In this document: piece by piece, positions 22,843 to 30,942 of the stretch
Layout of the letters: each line of letters starts with the position of its first letter
Numbering within the stretch: the first letter of the stretch is position 1
Assembly (NCBI GenBank): GCA_945902255.1
Contig: CAMDMO010000003.1
Span: 1 to 31,021, forward strand
Direction of reading: 5' to 3'
DNA from: Rickettsia typhi
GTDB lineage: Bacteria > Pseudomonadota > Alphaproteobacteria > Rickettsiales > UBA1997
Length of the DNA stretch: 31,021 nt
Translations under genes and position numbers: made by a program
Notes under the pieces: model-generated
Told to the model about the DNA's origin: nothing
The model's input: the letters and a program-made list of their open reading frames with translations, nothing else
Database searches by the model: none

Positions 22843-23790
22843 ATGAAACGCATTCTTGTTACTGGTGGAGCTGGATTTCTTGGCTCATTTTTATGCGAAA
22901 AATTATTATCTCAGGGAAATGAAGTAATTGCATTGGATAATTATTTTTCTGGTAGTAAAAAAAACATTGAACATCTCTTAGATAATCACAGTTTTGAAGC
23001 TATAAGACATGATGTGACGCAGCCAATTCACCTTGAAGTTGACGAGATCTATAATTTTGCTTGCCCAGCTTCGCCAATTCACTATCAACACAATCCGGTT
23101 CATACTACAAAAACTTGCGTGATGGGCGCAATCAATATGTTAGAGCTGGCGCGCAATGTTAAAGCAAAAATTATTCAAGCCTCAACTTCTGAAATTTATG
23201 GTGATCCATTAATTCATCCGCAAAGAGAAGAATATTTTGGCAATGTAAATACAATTGGTCCGCGCTCTTGTTATGACGAGGGAAAGAGAGTTGCGGAGAC
23301 TTTATTTTTTGATTATAATCAACAATATGATGTTGAAATAAAAATAGTGCGAATCTTCAATACTTATGGTCCGCGCATGTCAATTAACGATGGGCGCGTA
23401 ATTTCAAATTTTATAGTTCAAGCTTTAAGAGGGGAAGATATTACTATTTACGGTAAGGGTGATCAAACTCGCTCTTTTTGTTATGTAGATGATTTGGTGG
23501 ATGGGATAATTAATTTCATGAATTTAGATAAAAATGAAAAAGGTCCTATAAATCTAGGAAATCCAGGAGAGTTTACCATTCTGGAATTAGCTAAAAAAGT
23601 TTTAAAATTAACTAATTCAAAGTCAAAAATAGTTTTTAGAGATTTGCCGCAAAATGATCCAATGCAGCGCCAGCCAGTGATAGAAAAAGCTCAGCAGTTA
23701 ATTAAATTTTCACCAAAAATAAATCTTGAACAAGGTTTAATAAAAACTATTGAATATTTTGATAATTTAATTGGACAATCATCACTATGA
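22843..23790 (+). CDS. UDP-glucuronate decarboxylase (UDP-xylose synthase)
   Basis: This 315-residue short-chain dehydrogenase/reductase converts UDP-glucuronate to UDP-xylose. It has the NAD site TGGAGFLG (7-14), catalytic residues T115-S116-E117 and Y144/K148 in SCYDEGKR, and phrases diagnostic of the UXS family: ACPASPIHYQHNPV (73-86), STSEIYGDP (114-122), IGPRSCYDEGKRVAE and RIFNTYGPRM (170-179), NDGRVISNFI, and QTRSFCYVDDLVDG. Its length matches soluble bacterial UXS. The stop overlaps the start of the UDP-glucose dehydrogenase gene by four bases (ATGA at 23787-23790), so the two are translationally coupled and supply substrate and product of the same route. Confidence 0.93.
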   Translation: MKRILVTGGAGFLGSFLCEKLLSQGNEVIALDNYFSGSKKNIEHLLDNHSFEAIRHDVTQPIHLEVDEIYNFACPASPIHYQHNPVHTTKTCVMGAINMLELARNVKAKIIQASTSEIYGDPLIHPQREEYFGNVNTIGPRSCYDEGKRVAETLFFDYNQQYDVEIKIVRIFNTYGPRMSINDGRVISNFIVQALRGEDITIYGKGDQTRSFCYVDDLVDGIINFMNLDKNEKGPINLGNPGEFTILELAKKVLKLTNSKSKIVFRDLPQNDPMQRQPVIEKAQQLIKFSPKINLEQGLIKTIEYFDNLIGQSSL

Positions 23791-25130
23791 AAATAGCAGT
23801 TATTGGCAGTGGTTATGTTGGTCTTGTTTCCAGTATTTGTTTTGCTAAAATTGGTCACGAGGTTGTTTGTGTTGATAAAATTTCTGCAAAAATTTCCAAA
23901 TTAAATTCTGGCATAGTTCCTATTTTTGAGCCGGGTCTAGAGAATCTTTTGCATGAAGCGGTTGCAGCAAAAAAAATTACCTTTACCACTGATTTAAAAG
24001 AGGCGTTAAAAGATTCGGTTGCAATATTTATTGCGGTTGGAACTCCTCAGGGCGAAGATGGAAGCGCTGATCTTTCTTATGTGTTGGAAGCTGCAAAAGA
24101 AATTGCTGCTTTGTCAAATTCTTATAAATTAATCATTACCAAATCAACAGTGCCCGCTGGTACTGGTTCTAAAATTAAACAATTAGTTAAAGAGACAAAC
24201 CCTAAACTTGATTTTGCGGTTGCATCAAATCCTGAATTTTTGCGCGAAGGTTCAGCGATTTACGATTTTATGAATCCTGATCGTATTGTTCTTGGCGCAG
24301 AAGATGAAAAATCGCGAAAAATTTTAGCAGAAATTTATGCAAATTTTGCGCCAGAAAAGTTAATTTATAGCGATGTTGTAACGGCAGAGCTTATTAAATA
24401 TGCCTCTAACTCATTTTTAGCGACTAAAATTTCTTTTATTAATGAAATGGCAGATTTGTGTGAAATAGTTGGTGGTGATATTAAGCAACTATCAAAAGCA
24501 ATGGGAAGAGATTCAAGAATTGGTGAAAAATTTTTAAATCCGGGTCCGGGTTTTGGTGGCTCATGTTTTCCAAAAGATATTATGGCAATTCTTAATATTG
24601 CTAACGAAAATAAAGTTGATTTATCCTTAATAAACTCGGTAATAACTTCAAACAAGCAGCGCAAAAATAAAATGGTGGAAAAGATTTCTTCCGTCCTAAA
24701 TCATGAAATTATTGGTAAAAAAATTGCATTTCTAGGATTGGCATTTAAAGCAAATACTGATGATATTCGCTATTCTCCGGCAATTACAATTATCAAAGAA
24801 TTATTGAAAAAAGGTGCGAAAATTAAAGCGCATGATTTTGAAGCGATTGAAAATTCCAGACAAGAATTTTTAGATATTGGAAATATTGAATTTAGTGAAA
24901 ATATCTATGAAACTATTGAGGGCGCTGATTTAATTGTTATCGCAACTGAATGGAAAGAATATCAAAATCTTGATTTTGCAAAAATAAAAGCCGTTACCAA
25001 ATCAAGAAAAATTGTTGATTTGCGCAATTTATTTGATGCTAAAAAAATGCAAGAAAATGGTTTCGAATATTTTTATATTGGTGGAAAAAAAGAAAAGGGG
25101 TCAGACCCCTTTAGTGAAAAAGGGGTCTGA
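23787..25130 (+). CDS. ugd: UDP-glucose 6-dehydrogenase
   Basis: Ugd oxidises UDP-glucose twice to UDP-glucuronate with two NAD+. The 447 residues begin with the Rossmann motif GSGYVG (7-12). They contain the loop GTPQGEDGSADLSYV (85-99), TKSTVPAGTG (118-127), NPEFLREGSA (148-157), K204 and the catalytic cysteine C260 in GPGFGGSCFPKD, with the C-terminal domain motif LGLAFKANTDDIRYSP. The last 11 codons (from K437, the GSDPF...KGV end) and the TGA stop lie in a palindromic repeat at 25094-25139, so the natural C-terminus was probably replaced or extended by repeat insertion. The coupled upstream gene uses its product to make UDP-xylose. Confidence 0.96.
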   Translation: MKIAVIGSGYVGLVSSICFAKIGHEVVCVDKISAKISKLNSGIVPIFEPGLENLLHEAVAAKKITFTTDLKEALKDSVAIFIAVGTPQGEDGSADLSYVLEAAKEIAALSNSYKLIITKSTVPAGTGSKIKQLVKETNPKLDFAVASNPEFLREGSAIYDFMNPDRIVLGAEDEKSRKILAEIYANFAPEKLIYSDVVTAELIKYASNSFLATKISFINEMADLCEIVGGDIKQLSKAMGRDSRIGEKFLNPGPGFGGSCFPKDIMAILNIANENKVDLSLINSVITSNKQRKNKMVEKISSVLNHEIIGKKIAFLGLAFKANTDDIRYSPAITIIKELLKKGAKIKAHDFEAIENSRQEFLDIGNIEFSENIYETIEGADLIVIATEWKEYQNLDFAKIKAVTKSRKIVDLRNLFDAKKMQENGFEYFYIGGKKEKGSDPFSEKGV

Positions 25131-25139
25131 CCCCTTTTT
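25094..25139. repeat. Paired GGGGTC palindromes at the ugd 3' end; likely terminator
   Basis: AAAGGGGTCAGACCCCTTT (25094-25112) is itself a near-perfect palindrome. A second copy in the opposite sense, with GGGGTCTGACCCC flanked by five A and five T (25117-25139), follows after 4 bases. The two also pair with each other as a 19-base inverted repeat. The unit encodes the Ugd tail, includes its stop (25128-25130), and ends in a T-run, so it can act as an intrinsic terminator before tRNA-Arg. Repeats with this core occur widely in bacterial genomes; a link to REP-type elements is my inference. Confidence 0.85.
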
Positions 25140-25152
25140 TATTTTTAAATTT

Positions 25153-25227
25153 GTCCTCGTAGCTCAGGGGATAGAGCATCGGTTTCCTAAACCGTGAGCG
25201 CATGTTCGAGTCATGCCGAGGACACCA
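25153..25227 (+). tRNA. tRNA-Arg (anticodon CCT)
   Basis: A 75-base cloverleaf with acceptor arms GTCCTCG (25153-25159) and CGAGGAC (25217-25223), discriminator A and encoded CCA (25225-25227). The D arm is GCTC/GAGC. The anticodon loop TTCCTAA holds CCT at 25186-25188, which reads the AGG arginine codon. The T arm GCATG/CATGC has loop TTCGAGT. The base of the anticodon stem has a T-T mismatch; the rest is regular. Confidence 0.95.
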
Positions 25228-25277
25228 TCCGCTTTTGCTAAAGCTACAGCGCGATTGATTCGTTAACTAATAACAAA

Positions 25278-26261
25278 ATGATAAAAATCGATAAAATTGA
25301 ATTACAGGATAATGTTTTGCTAGCTCCAATGTCAGGAGTTACCGATTTGCCTTTTCGTCGTTTAGTGAAGCAATTTGGTGCTTCTCTAGTGGTTTCGGAA
25401 ATGATTGCTTCAAGAGCGATGATTTTACAAACTCGCGATTCAATGAAAAAATGCCAGAAAGATAATACTCATTTTCCAATGTCGGTGCAGCTTGCTGGAT
25501 GTGATCCAGAAGTAATGGCTGAAGCGGCAAAACTCAATGAAGATTTAGGCGCTGACATTATTGATATAAATTTTGGTTGCCCAGTAAAAAAAGTAGTAAA
25601 TGGCTTTGCGGGAAGTGCTTTAATGAAAGATGAAGATCTTGCAACTAGAATAATGGAAGCTGTAGTTAAGGCGGTGAAGGTTCCCGTGACAATGAAAATG
25701 CGCTTAGGTTGGAATTATGAAAATCTAAACTCACCAAGTTTGGCAAAAAAAGCTGAAGATGTTGGAATAAAAATGCTCACCGTTCACGGTCGCACAAGGT
25801 GCCAAATGTATAATGGCAGCGCGAATTGGGAATTAATAAATAAAGTTAAAGAAGCTGTATCAATTCCAGTAATCGCTAATGGCGATATTAAATCAATTTC
25901 TGATGCAAAAAAAGCTTTAGAATTATCTAAGGCAGACGGCGTTATGATAGGCCGCGCTTGTTATGGCAAGCCATGGTTAATTAATCAAATTAGTCAAGAA
26001 TTGCGCGGAGAAATCCCTTCAGAAAATCCGTCGCTTGAAGAGCAAAAAGCAATCGTGCTTAATCATTTTTCTGAAATGATCGAGCATTATGGTGAGCAAG
26101 TTGCAATTCCTTTAGCGCGTAAACACATAGGCTGGTATAGTTCTGGTTTAAAGGGCTCGGCAGAATTTCGTGCTAAAGTTAATGTAACGCAAGGCGAAAA
26201 AAATGTGCGTTTTGCAATTGAAGAGTTTTATGATTTTCAAACTTTACATCGCGAAAAGTAA
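25278..26261 (+). CDS. dusB: tRNA-dihydrouridine synthase B
   Basis: Dus enzymes use FMN and NADPH to reduce uridines in the tRNA D-loop. The 327-residue protein has the FMN-binding N-terminal motif LLAPMSGVTDLPFRRL (14-29), the segment MSVQLAGCDPEVM, and the catalytic cysteine C101 in INFGCPVKKV, followed by GSALM, KMRLGW, TVHGRTR and VIANGDI, all in the usual order of the TIM barrel. The small C-terminal helical domain contains ARKHIGWYSSGL. The PVKKV phrase and the overall length place it with DusB. It follows tRNA-Arg by 50 bases. No ribosome binding site is seen. Confidence 0.95.
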   Translation: MIKIDKIELQDNVLLAPMSGVTDLPFRRLVKQFGASLVVSEMIASRAMILQTRDSMKKCQKDNTHFPMSVQLAGCDPEVMAEAAKLNEDLGADIIDINFGCPVKKVVNGFAGSALMKDEDLATRIMEAVVKAVKVPVTMKMRLGWNYENLNSPSLAKKAEDVGIKMLTVHGRTRCQMYNGSANWELINKVKEAVSIPVIANGDIKSISDAKKALELSKADGVMIGRACYGKPWLINQISQELRGEIPSENPSLEEQKAIVLNHFSEMIEHYGEQVAIPLARKHIGWYSSGLKGSAEFRAKVNVTQGEKNVRFAIEEFYDFQTLHREK

Positions 26262-26315
26262 TATTGTGATCGCAACTTAGATATGAGGTTTTTGTTTAAC
26301 ACCAATAAATAAACC

Positions 26316-27383
26316 ATGAATATAAAAATAGATAAATCCTATATTGAATTTATTAGTGATTTAAAAAACCACATTAAAACAGCTCGCGTTAAAGCAAATT
26401 TGGCTGTGAATTATGAGTTGGTTTCTCTTTATTTCAAAATTGGTAAATCAATTTTAGAAAAGCGGGAAGCGGAGGGTTGGGGAGGTAAAATTATTGATAA
26501 AATTTCGCAAGACTTAAGATGTGAATTTCCAAAAATGAAGGGTTTATCAATAACGAACCTAGATTACATGCGTAGATTTGCTGCATTTGTAATTTCCCAA
26601 CAAGCTGTTGGGGAAGTGCAATTTCCCAAGCAAGTTATTACCCAATTAGATAATTTGCCATTTTTTCAAATTCCTTGGGGACATAATTTGGTTCTGCTGG
26701 ATCAAATATCGGAAGCAAAACAGCGTCTTTGGTATGCCTCTCAAACCATCAAAAACGGCTGGTCTCGCAATGTTTTAATGCACCAAGTCAAAAGTGATCT
26801 CTACAAAAGACAAGCTACTTTAGAAAAAACTCATAACTTTGATTTAACCCTTTCAAATTCGCAATCTGAGTTGGTGGCTGATTTATTAAAAGATGAATAT
26901 AATTTTGAGTTTTTAAGAGGATCTAATTTTAGGGAAAAAGAATTGGAGGACTGCCTGATAGAAAATATTGTTAAGTTTTTATTAGAGCTAGGCAAGGGTT
27001 TTGCCTTTATTGGAAGGCAATATCACCTAGTGGTTGGCGGACAAGATTTTTATATTGATCTTATTTTTTACAATATTGAATTGCGTTGTTTTGTTATAAT
27101 CGAGTTAAAAACTGGAGAATTTAAGCCAGAATATGCTGGTAAATTAGGTTTCTATCTGTCTGTAATTGACGAAAAATTAAAAAAAGATCAAGATCAAAGT
27201 ACTATTGGCATAATTCTTTGCACTAAAAATAATAAAGAAATTTCCAAACATTCCGTGCGCTATATGACTAAACCAATTGGCGTTTCTGAGTATAAAATTT
27301 CTGAAAAAATCACTGATAAAAAAATCAAAAAAATTGTGCCTAGCGCTGACGAGATAGAAAATATCAAATCATTTAAAATTTAA
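26316..27383 (+). CDS. YhcG/DUF1016-type PD-(D/E)xK nuclease-like protein
   Basis: The 355-residue protein has the two parts of the YhcG family. The N-terminal DUF1016 domain (about 10-165) contains VNYELVSLYFKIGKSIL, WGGKIIDKISQDL and the phrase SITNLDYMRRF, and then LPFFQIPWGHNLVLLD and WYASQTIKNGWSRNVL. The C-terminal PD-(D/E)xK nuclease domain (about 185-330) has DFYIDLIFYN with D248 and IIELKTGEF with E263 and K265 as the likely metal-binding triad. All three are intact, so nuclease activity is plausible. Its stop is 2 bases before nadE, so it may share that transcript, which is odd for a putative DNA-targeting protein among housekeeping genes. Biological role is not established; such genes often travel horizontally. 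Confidence 0.92.
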   Translation: MNIKIDKSYIEFISDLKNHIKTARVKANLAVNYELVSLYFKIGKSILEKREAEGWGGKIIDKISQDLRCEFPKMKGLSITNLDYMRRFAAFVISQQAVGEVQFPKQVITQLDNLPFFQIPWGHNLVLLDQISEAKQRLWYASQTIKNGWSRNVLMHQVKSDLYKRQATLEKTHNFDLTLSNSQSELVADLLKDEYNFEFLRGSNFREKELEDCLIENIVKFLLELGKGFAFIGRQYHLVVGGQDFYIDLIFYNIELRCFVIIELKTGEFKPEYAGKLGFYLSVIDEKLKKDQDQSTIGIILCTKNNKEISKHSVRYMTKPIGVSEYKISEKITDKKIKKIVPSADEIENIKSFKI

Positions 27384-27385
27384 AA

Positions 27386-29038
27386 ATGACTTCTTCTAAA
27401 TTAAAAATTCAACTTTCTCAAATCAACACTTCAGTTGGTGATGTTGAGGGAAATTATCAAAAAATTATTGACGAATTTAAGAAGGCGGAAGCCGCAGGAT
27501 GTGATTTGGTGGTGTTTTGTGAAATGGCACTTTCGGGCTATCCTTGCGAAGATTTATGGCAGAAAAAATATTTTCTTGATGAGATAAAAAATAAAATTTT
27601 AGAAATTTGTAAAAAAACTATTGGCTCTAAGTGCGCTATTTTATTTGGTGCGCCGCATTTTGCAATTTTGCGAAATAAAAAAGAAGCAATTCATAATTCG
27701 GCTTTTTTAATTGAAAATGGCGAAATTAAAAAAATCATCAATAAAAAAACTCTGCCAAATTATGGTGTTTTTGATGAAAAAAGAAATTTTGAGGCAGATA
27801 ATTTTCTTTCTTTAATAGAGTTTCGAGGCATGACCTTAGCGGTTCTAATTTGTGAAGATGCGTGGGATAGTAAAAATTTATTTTTATTATCTGAGCAAGT
27901 TTTTGATGTGATAATTACAATTAATTCTTCACCTTACGATGTTAAAAAATTTGCACGAAGATTATCAGCGATGCAAAAATTTTCTACAACTTTAGGTAAG
28001 CCACTAATTTATCTTAACCAAGTGGGCGCTCAAGATTCTCTAGTGTTTGACGGCGCTTCTTTTGTTTTAAATAATGAAGCAGAGCTAGTTTTTTTAATGA
28101 AAGAATTTGAAGAAGATTCTGCGATAATTGAAGTGAATAAAGAAGGTGAAATTATTGATAAAAATATTTTATCTCATAGTAATGACTGGTTAAAAAATAA
28201 TTACAGTGCCTGTGTTTTAGGGCTTCGCGACTATATTTATAAAAATAATTTTCAAAAAGTTTTGCTCGGAATGTCTGGCGGAATAGATTCCGCTCTGGTT
28301 GCAACAATTGCAGTAGATGCTTTGGGAAAAGAAAATGTTGCGCTTTACGCTTTACCAAGTCGCTATAACTCAGAAGAATCAATGATTGACGCCAAAAATT
28401 GTGCTAAAAATCTTGATCTAGATTTAAATATAATTTCAATTGAAAAGCCGTTTGAAGTAATGACAGAAGCACTTGGTGAAATTAAAAATTTAACTCAAGA
28501 AAATTTACAATCACGAATTCGTGGAAATATTTTAATGGCGCTTTCAAATGATGCGGGCAATTTACTGCTTTCAACCGGCAATAAATCTGAGCTTGCTATG
28601 GGATATGCAACAATTTATGGTGACATGTGTGGCGCCTTTAATCCAATTAAAGATTTATATAAAACTAAAATTTATAAATTAGTTAATTGGAGAAATGAAA
28701 ATATTCCTGAAATTTCTTTTTATAAAAAAACTAATTTAATTCCTCAAAATATTATCACTAAAGCTCCAACGGCAGAGCTTAGATTTAATCAAAAAGATTC
28801 CGACTCTTTGCCGGAATATGAAATTTTAGATAAAATTTTATATCAAATAATTGAAGAAAAAAATTCTGTCGAAGAAATTGTTAAACTAGGTTTTGAAGAA
28901 AATTTAGTTAAAAAAATTGCTAAAGGTTTTTATGCTAGTGAATATAAGCGCAGGCAGGCAGTGATTGGTCCTAAAATTTCAGAAATGTCTTTTGATAAAG
29001 ATCGTCGCTATCCAATAACTAACAAGTTTTGGCAATAA
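27386..29038 (+). CDS. nadE: Glutamine-dependent NAD+ synthetase
   Basis: NadE converts nicotinate adenine dinucleotide to NAD+ using glutamine-derived ammonia. At 550 residues it is the two-domain glutamine-using type. The N-terminal nitrilase-like glutaminase (1-250) has the triad E46 (VFCEMALSGYP), K121 (KKTLPNYGVFDE) and C156 (VLICEDAWD). The C-terminal synthetase (about 275-550) has the PP-loop GMSGGIDSAL (295-304), the motif STGNKSELAMGYATIYGDM and the late KAPTAELRFNQKD. All catalytic residues are present. It lies between the YhcG-like gene and the zinc-ribbon gene with near-zero spacing, suggesting one operon to gltX. Confidence 0.97.
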   Translation: MTSSKLKIQLSQINTSVGDVEGNYQKIIDEFKKAEAAGCDLVVFCEMALSGYPCEDLWQKKYFLDEIKNKILEICKKTIGSKCAILFGAPHFAILRNKKEAIHNSAFLIENGEIKKIINKKTLPNYGVFDEKRNFEADNFLSLIEFRGMTLAVLICEDAWDSKNLFLLSEQVFDVIITINSSPYDVKKFARRLSAMQKFSTTLGKPLIYLNQVGAQDSLVFDGASFVLNNEAELVFLMKEFEEDSAIIEVNKEGEIIDKNILSHSNDWLKNNYSACVLGLRDYIYKNNFQKVLLGMSGGIDSALVATIAVDALGKENVALYALPSRYNSEESMIDAKNCAKNLDLDLNIISIEKPFEVMTEALGEIKNLTQENLQSRIRGNILMALSNDAGNLLLSTGNKSELAMGYATIYGDMCGAFNPIKDLYKTKIYKLVNWRNENIPEISFYKKTNLIPQNIITKAPTAELRFNQKDSDSLPEYEILDKILYQIIEEKNSVEEIVKLGFEENLVKKIAKGFYASEYKRRQAVIGPKISEMSFDKDRRYPITNKFWQ

Positions 29039-29039
29039 A

Positions 29040-29300
29040 ATGGCAAAAGAATTTGTTTGTAAAAGCTGTGGTCATATTGGCGAAGCAAAAGGTGGCAAGC
29101 GAGGCAGCTTCTGGGCAGAGCTAACCATGTGGTCATTTATTTTACCAGGAATATTCTATTCAATTTGGCGCAGAATAGATAAGAGGCGATGCAGTTTATG
29201 TGAAGGCACTTCACTTGCCGATTTAAATTCGCCTTATGGCAAAGTTGCTTTAGAAAAATTCTATTTAAATAATATTAAAGCCAATTCAAAACCTAATTAA
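29040..29300 (+). CDS. Small zinc-ribbon membrane-associated protein
   Basis: The 86-residue protein has two CxxC pairs, C7-x2-C10 and C51-x2-C54, that probably bind one zinc ion. They flank a hydrophobic stretch (about 26-44, ELTMWSFILPGIFYSIW) that could be a membrane hairpin or one helix. Its ATG is one base after the nadE stop and it ends 9 bases before gltX, so it is almost certainly translated from the same message. I do not know a specific function. Similar small zinc-ribbon/membrane proteins are often annotated as hypothetical, and its placement gives no clue beyond a possible housekeeping link. Confidence 0.8.
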   Translation: MAKEFVCKSCGHIGEAKGGKRGSFWAELTMWSFILPGIFYSIWRRIDKRRCSLCEGTSLADLNSPYGKVALEKFYLNNIKANSKPN

Positions 29301-29309
29301 AATTTATTT

Positions 29310-30653
29310 ATGACAAAAATTTGTCGATTTGCTCCATCTCCTACAGGTTTTTTGCATGTTGGAAATATTCGCGCCGCAATTATTAATTTTCTTTATGCCA
29401 AAAAATTTGGCGGAGAATTTTTTTTGCGCTTTGATGATACCGATATTGAGCGCACTCGCGATGAATATCGCGAAATGATTTTAGTTGATATGGCTTGGCT
29501 TGGTCTTGAATATAGTAAATTGGTAAAACAATCTGAGCGTCTTAAGCAATATGAAGAGGCAAAAAATTTTCTTCTTGCGTCAAATCGACTTTACGAATGT
29601 TTTGAAACAACGGAAGAATTAAATTTTCAACGCAAAGCACAAGTTGCTTCAGGTCATGCGCCAGTTTATAATCGCGCTGCTCTAAATTTAAATGAAGAGC
29701 AAAAAAAGTCTCTACGCGCTTCCGGATTAAAACCGCATTATCGCTTTTTATTAGAAGATAAAATTACTTCATGGGACGACAAAATTAAAGGTCGCATCAC
29801 TTATGAGGGGCGTCATTTTTCTGATCCAGTTTTAATCAGAGATAATGGTGTGCCAACTTACACTTTTTGCTCAGTGGTTGATGATATTGAATTTGGCGTG
29901 ACTGATATTATTCGCGGTGAAGATCACATTACAAATACTGCAATTCAGATTCAAATTTTTGAAGCGCTAACAGCTAAAAAAATTCCAGATTTTGCTCATC
30001 TTGCATTGGTCAAAGCTTCAGAGGGAAAAATTTCAAAACGCGAAGGTGGATTTGATGTGAAATCGCTACGACAAGAAGGTTATGAGCCATTTGCAATTAT
30101 TAATTTACTTTCGCAAATTGGCACTTCTGATTCAATTAAAATTCACAAAAATTTTGATGAGCTAGAAAAAAATTTCGATTTTTCTAAATTTAGTAAATCA
30201 GCTACTAATTATGATATTTCTGAATTAGGTCATATTAATCAAAAACTGCTACAAATCCTTGATTTTTCTGAAGTGGAGGCTCGCCTAAAAACCATCGGAT
30301 TTACTAAAAAAATTAGCGAACAGCTTTGGAATGCAATAAAACTTAATATTACTTTTTTAAGAGAAATTGAAGAGTGGTATAAAATATGTGCTGATGAGTT
30401 TAGATATTCAAATAAAGCGGAAGATCAAGAGTTTTTAAAACAAGCCTCAGAGCTTTTGCCAATTGATACGGCAGATATAAATTGTTGGAATTTGTGGCTA
30501 GAAAAAATCAAAGAAAAAACCGCGCGCAAAGGCAAGGAATTATTCATGCCAATTCGCTTAGCTTTAAGCGGAAAAGAGCACGGCCCTGAGTTAAAATTAT
30601 TGGTGAATTTAATTTCTAGAGATGAGATTTTAAAAAGATTAAGTGCGTTATAA
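29310..30653 (+). CDS. gltX: Glutamyl-tRNA synthetase
   Basis: GltX charges tRNA-Glu with glutamate. The 447 residues start with the class I HIGH-type motif in PSPTGFLHVGNIRAA (H16-V-G-N19), include FDDTDIERTR (41-50), the motif VLIRDNGVPTYTFCSVVDD (174-192), DIIRGEDHITNT (199-210) and the KMSKS-type loop KISKR (240-244), followed by the helical anticodon-binding domain. Length fits the shorter bacterial GltX. Many Rickettsiales carry two GltX proteins, one for misacylated tRNA-Gln; which of the two this is cannot be decided here. It closes the nadE-zinc ribbon-gltX set and is followed by a palindromic region. Confidence 0.97.
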   Translation: MTKICRFAPSPTGFLHVGNIRAAIINFLYAKKFGGEFFLRFDDTDIERTRDEYREMILVDMAWLGLEYSKLVKQSERLKQYEEAKNFLLASNRLYECFETTEELNFQRKAQVASGHAPVYNRAALNLNEEQKKSLRASGLKPHYRFLLEDKITSWDDKIKGRITYEGRHFSDPVLIRDNGVPTYTFCSVVDDIEFGVTDIIRGEDHITNTAIQIQIFEALTAKKIPDFAHLALVKASEGKISKREGGFDVKSLRQEGYEPFAIINLLSQIGTSDSIKIHKNFDELEKNFDFSKFSKSATNYDISELGHINQKLLQILDFSEVEARLKTIGFTKKISEQLWNAIKLNITFLREIEEWYKICADEFRYSNKAEDQEFLKQASELLPIDTADINCWNLWLEKIKEKTARKGKELFMPIRLALSGKEHGPELKLLVNLISRDEILKRLSAL

Positions 30654-30692
30654 AGGCTGATATTATTCACGCAAATCGTCATCTTCCATCCA

Positions 30693-30859
30693 GGGCTTAC
30701 GCGCGAAAAAACCAAAACGCTCGTCATCCTTGAATACGTAGGATTCGAGGATCTCATGAGTTTGAACTCCTAAAAAATAAACTCACAAGATCCTCGACGC
30801 TTCGCATCAAGGATGACGAGTGTTTTGGTTTTTTTAATAAGTTTTTCATGCGTAGGCCC
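30693..30859. repeat. Long palindromic element, Rickettsia-RPE-like
   Basis: A left arm at 30706-30763 and a right arm at 30779-30834 are inverted copies with scattered mismatches. Both contain CTCGTCATCCTTGA, GAGGATCT and GAGTTT blocks. Outer flanks GGGCTTACGCG (30693-30703) and the inverted CGCATG-type flank ending TAGGCCC (30859) extend the pairing. The phrase GGATCTCATGAG recalls the ends of Rickettsia palindromic elements. It fills the gltX-transposase spacer and has no gene. The bases 30654-30692 and 30860-30892 hold nothing I can name. Confidence 0.8.
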
Positions 30860-30892
30860 CGATACTCTATCTTATACCAAATCTAAATTCTA

Positions 30893-30921
30893 TTGACACC
30901 ACAATATAAAAAAACTATTAA
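30893..30921 (+). promoter_or_regulatory. Sigma-70-like promoter for the transposase
   Basis: TTGACA (30893-30898), a perfect -35 box, is followed after 17 bases by TATTAA (30916-30921), a good -10 box, ending 21 bases before the transposase ATG. It is the clearest promoter in the window. Confidence 0.6.
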
Positions 30922-30942
30922 TAAGTTTTTTTAAAGAAATTT

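Noticed and set aside
25094..25139. Possible CRISPR-like or attachment site beside tRNA-Arg
   Set aside because: Only two opposed palindromes exist, with no integrase gene or second att copy near the tRNA. A terminator/REP-like repeat explains it better.
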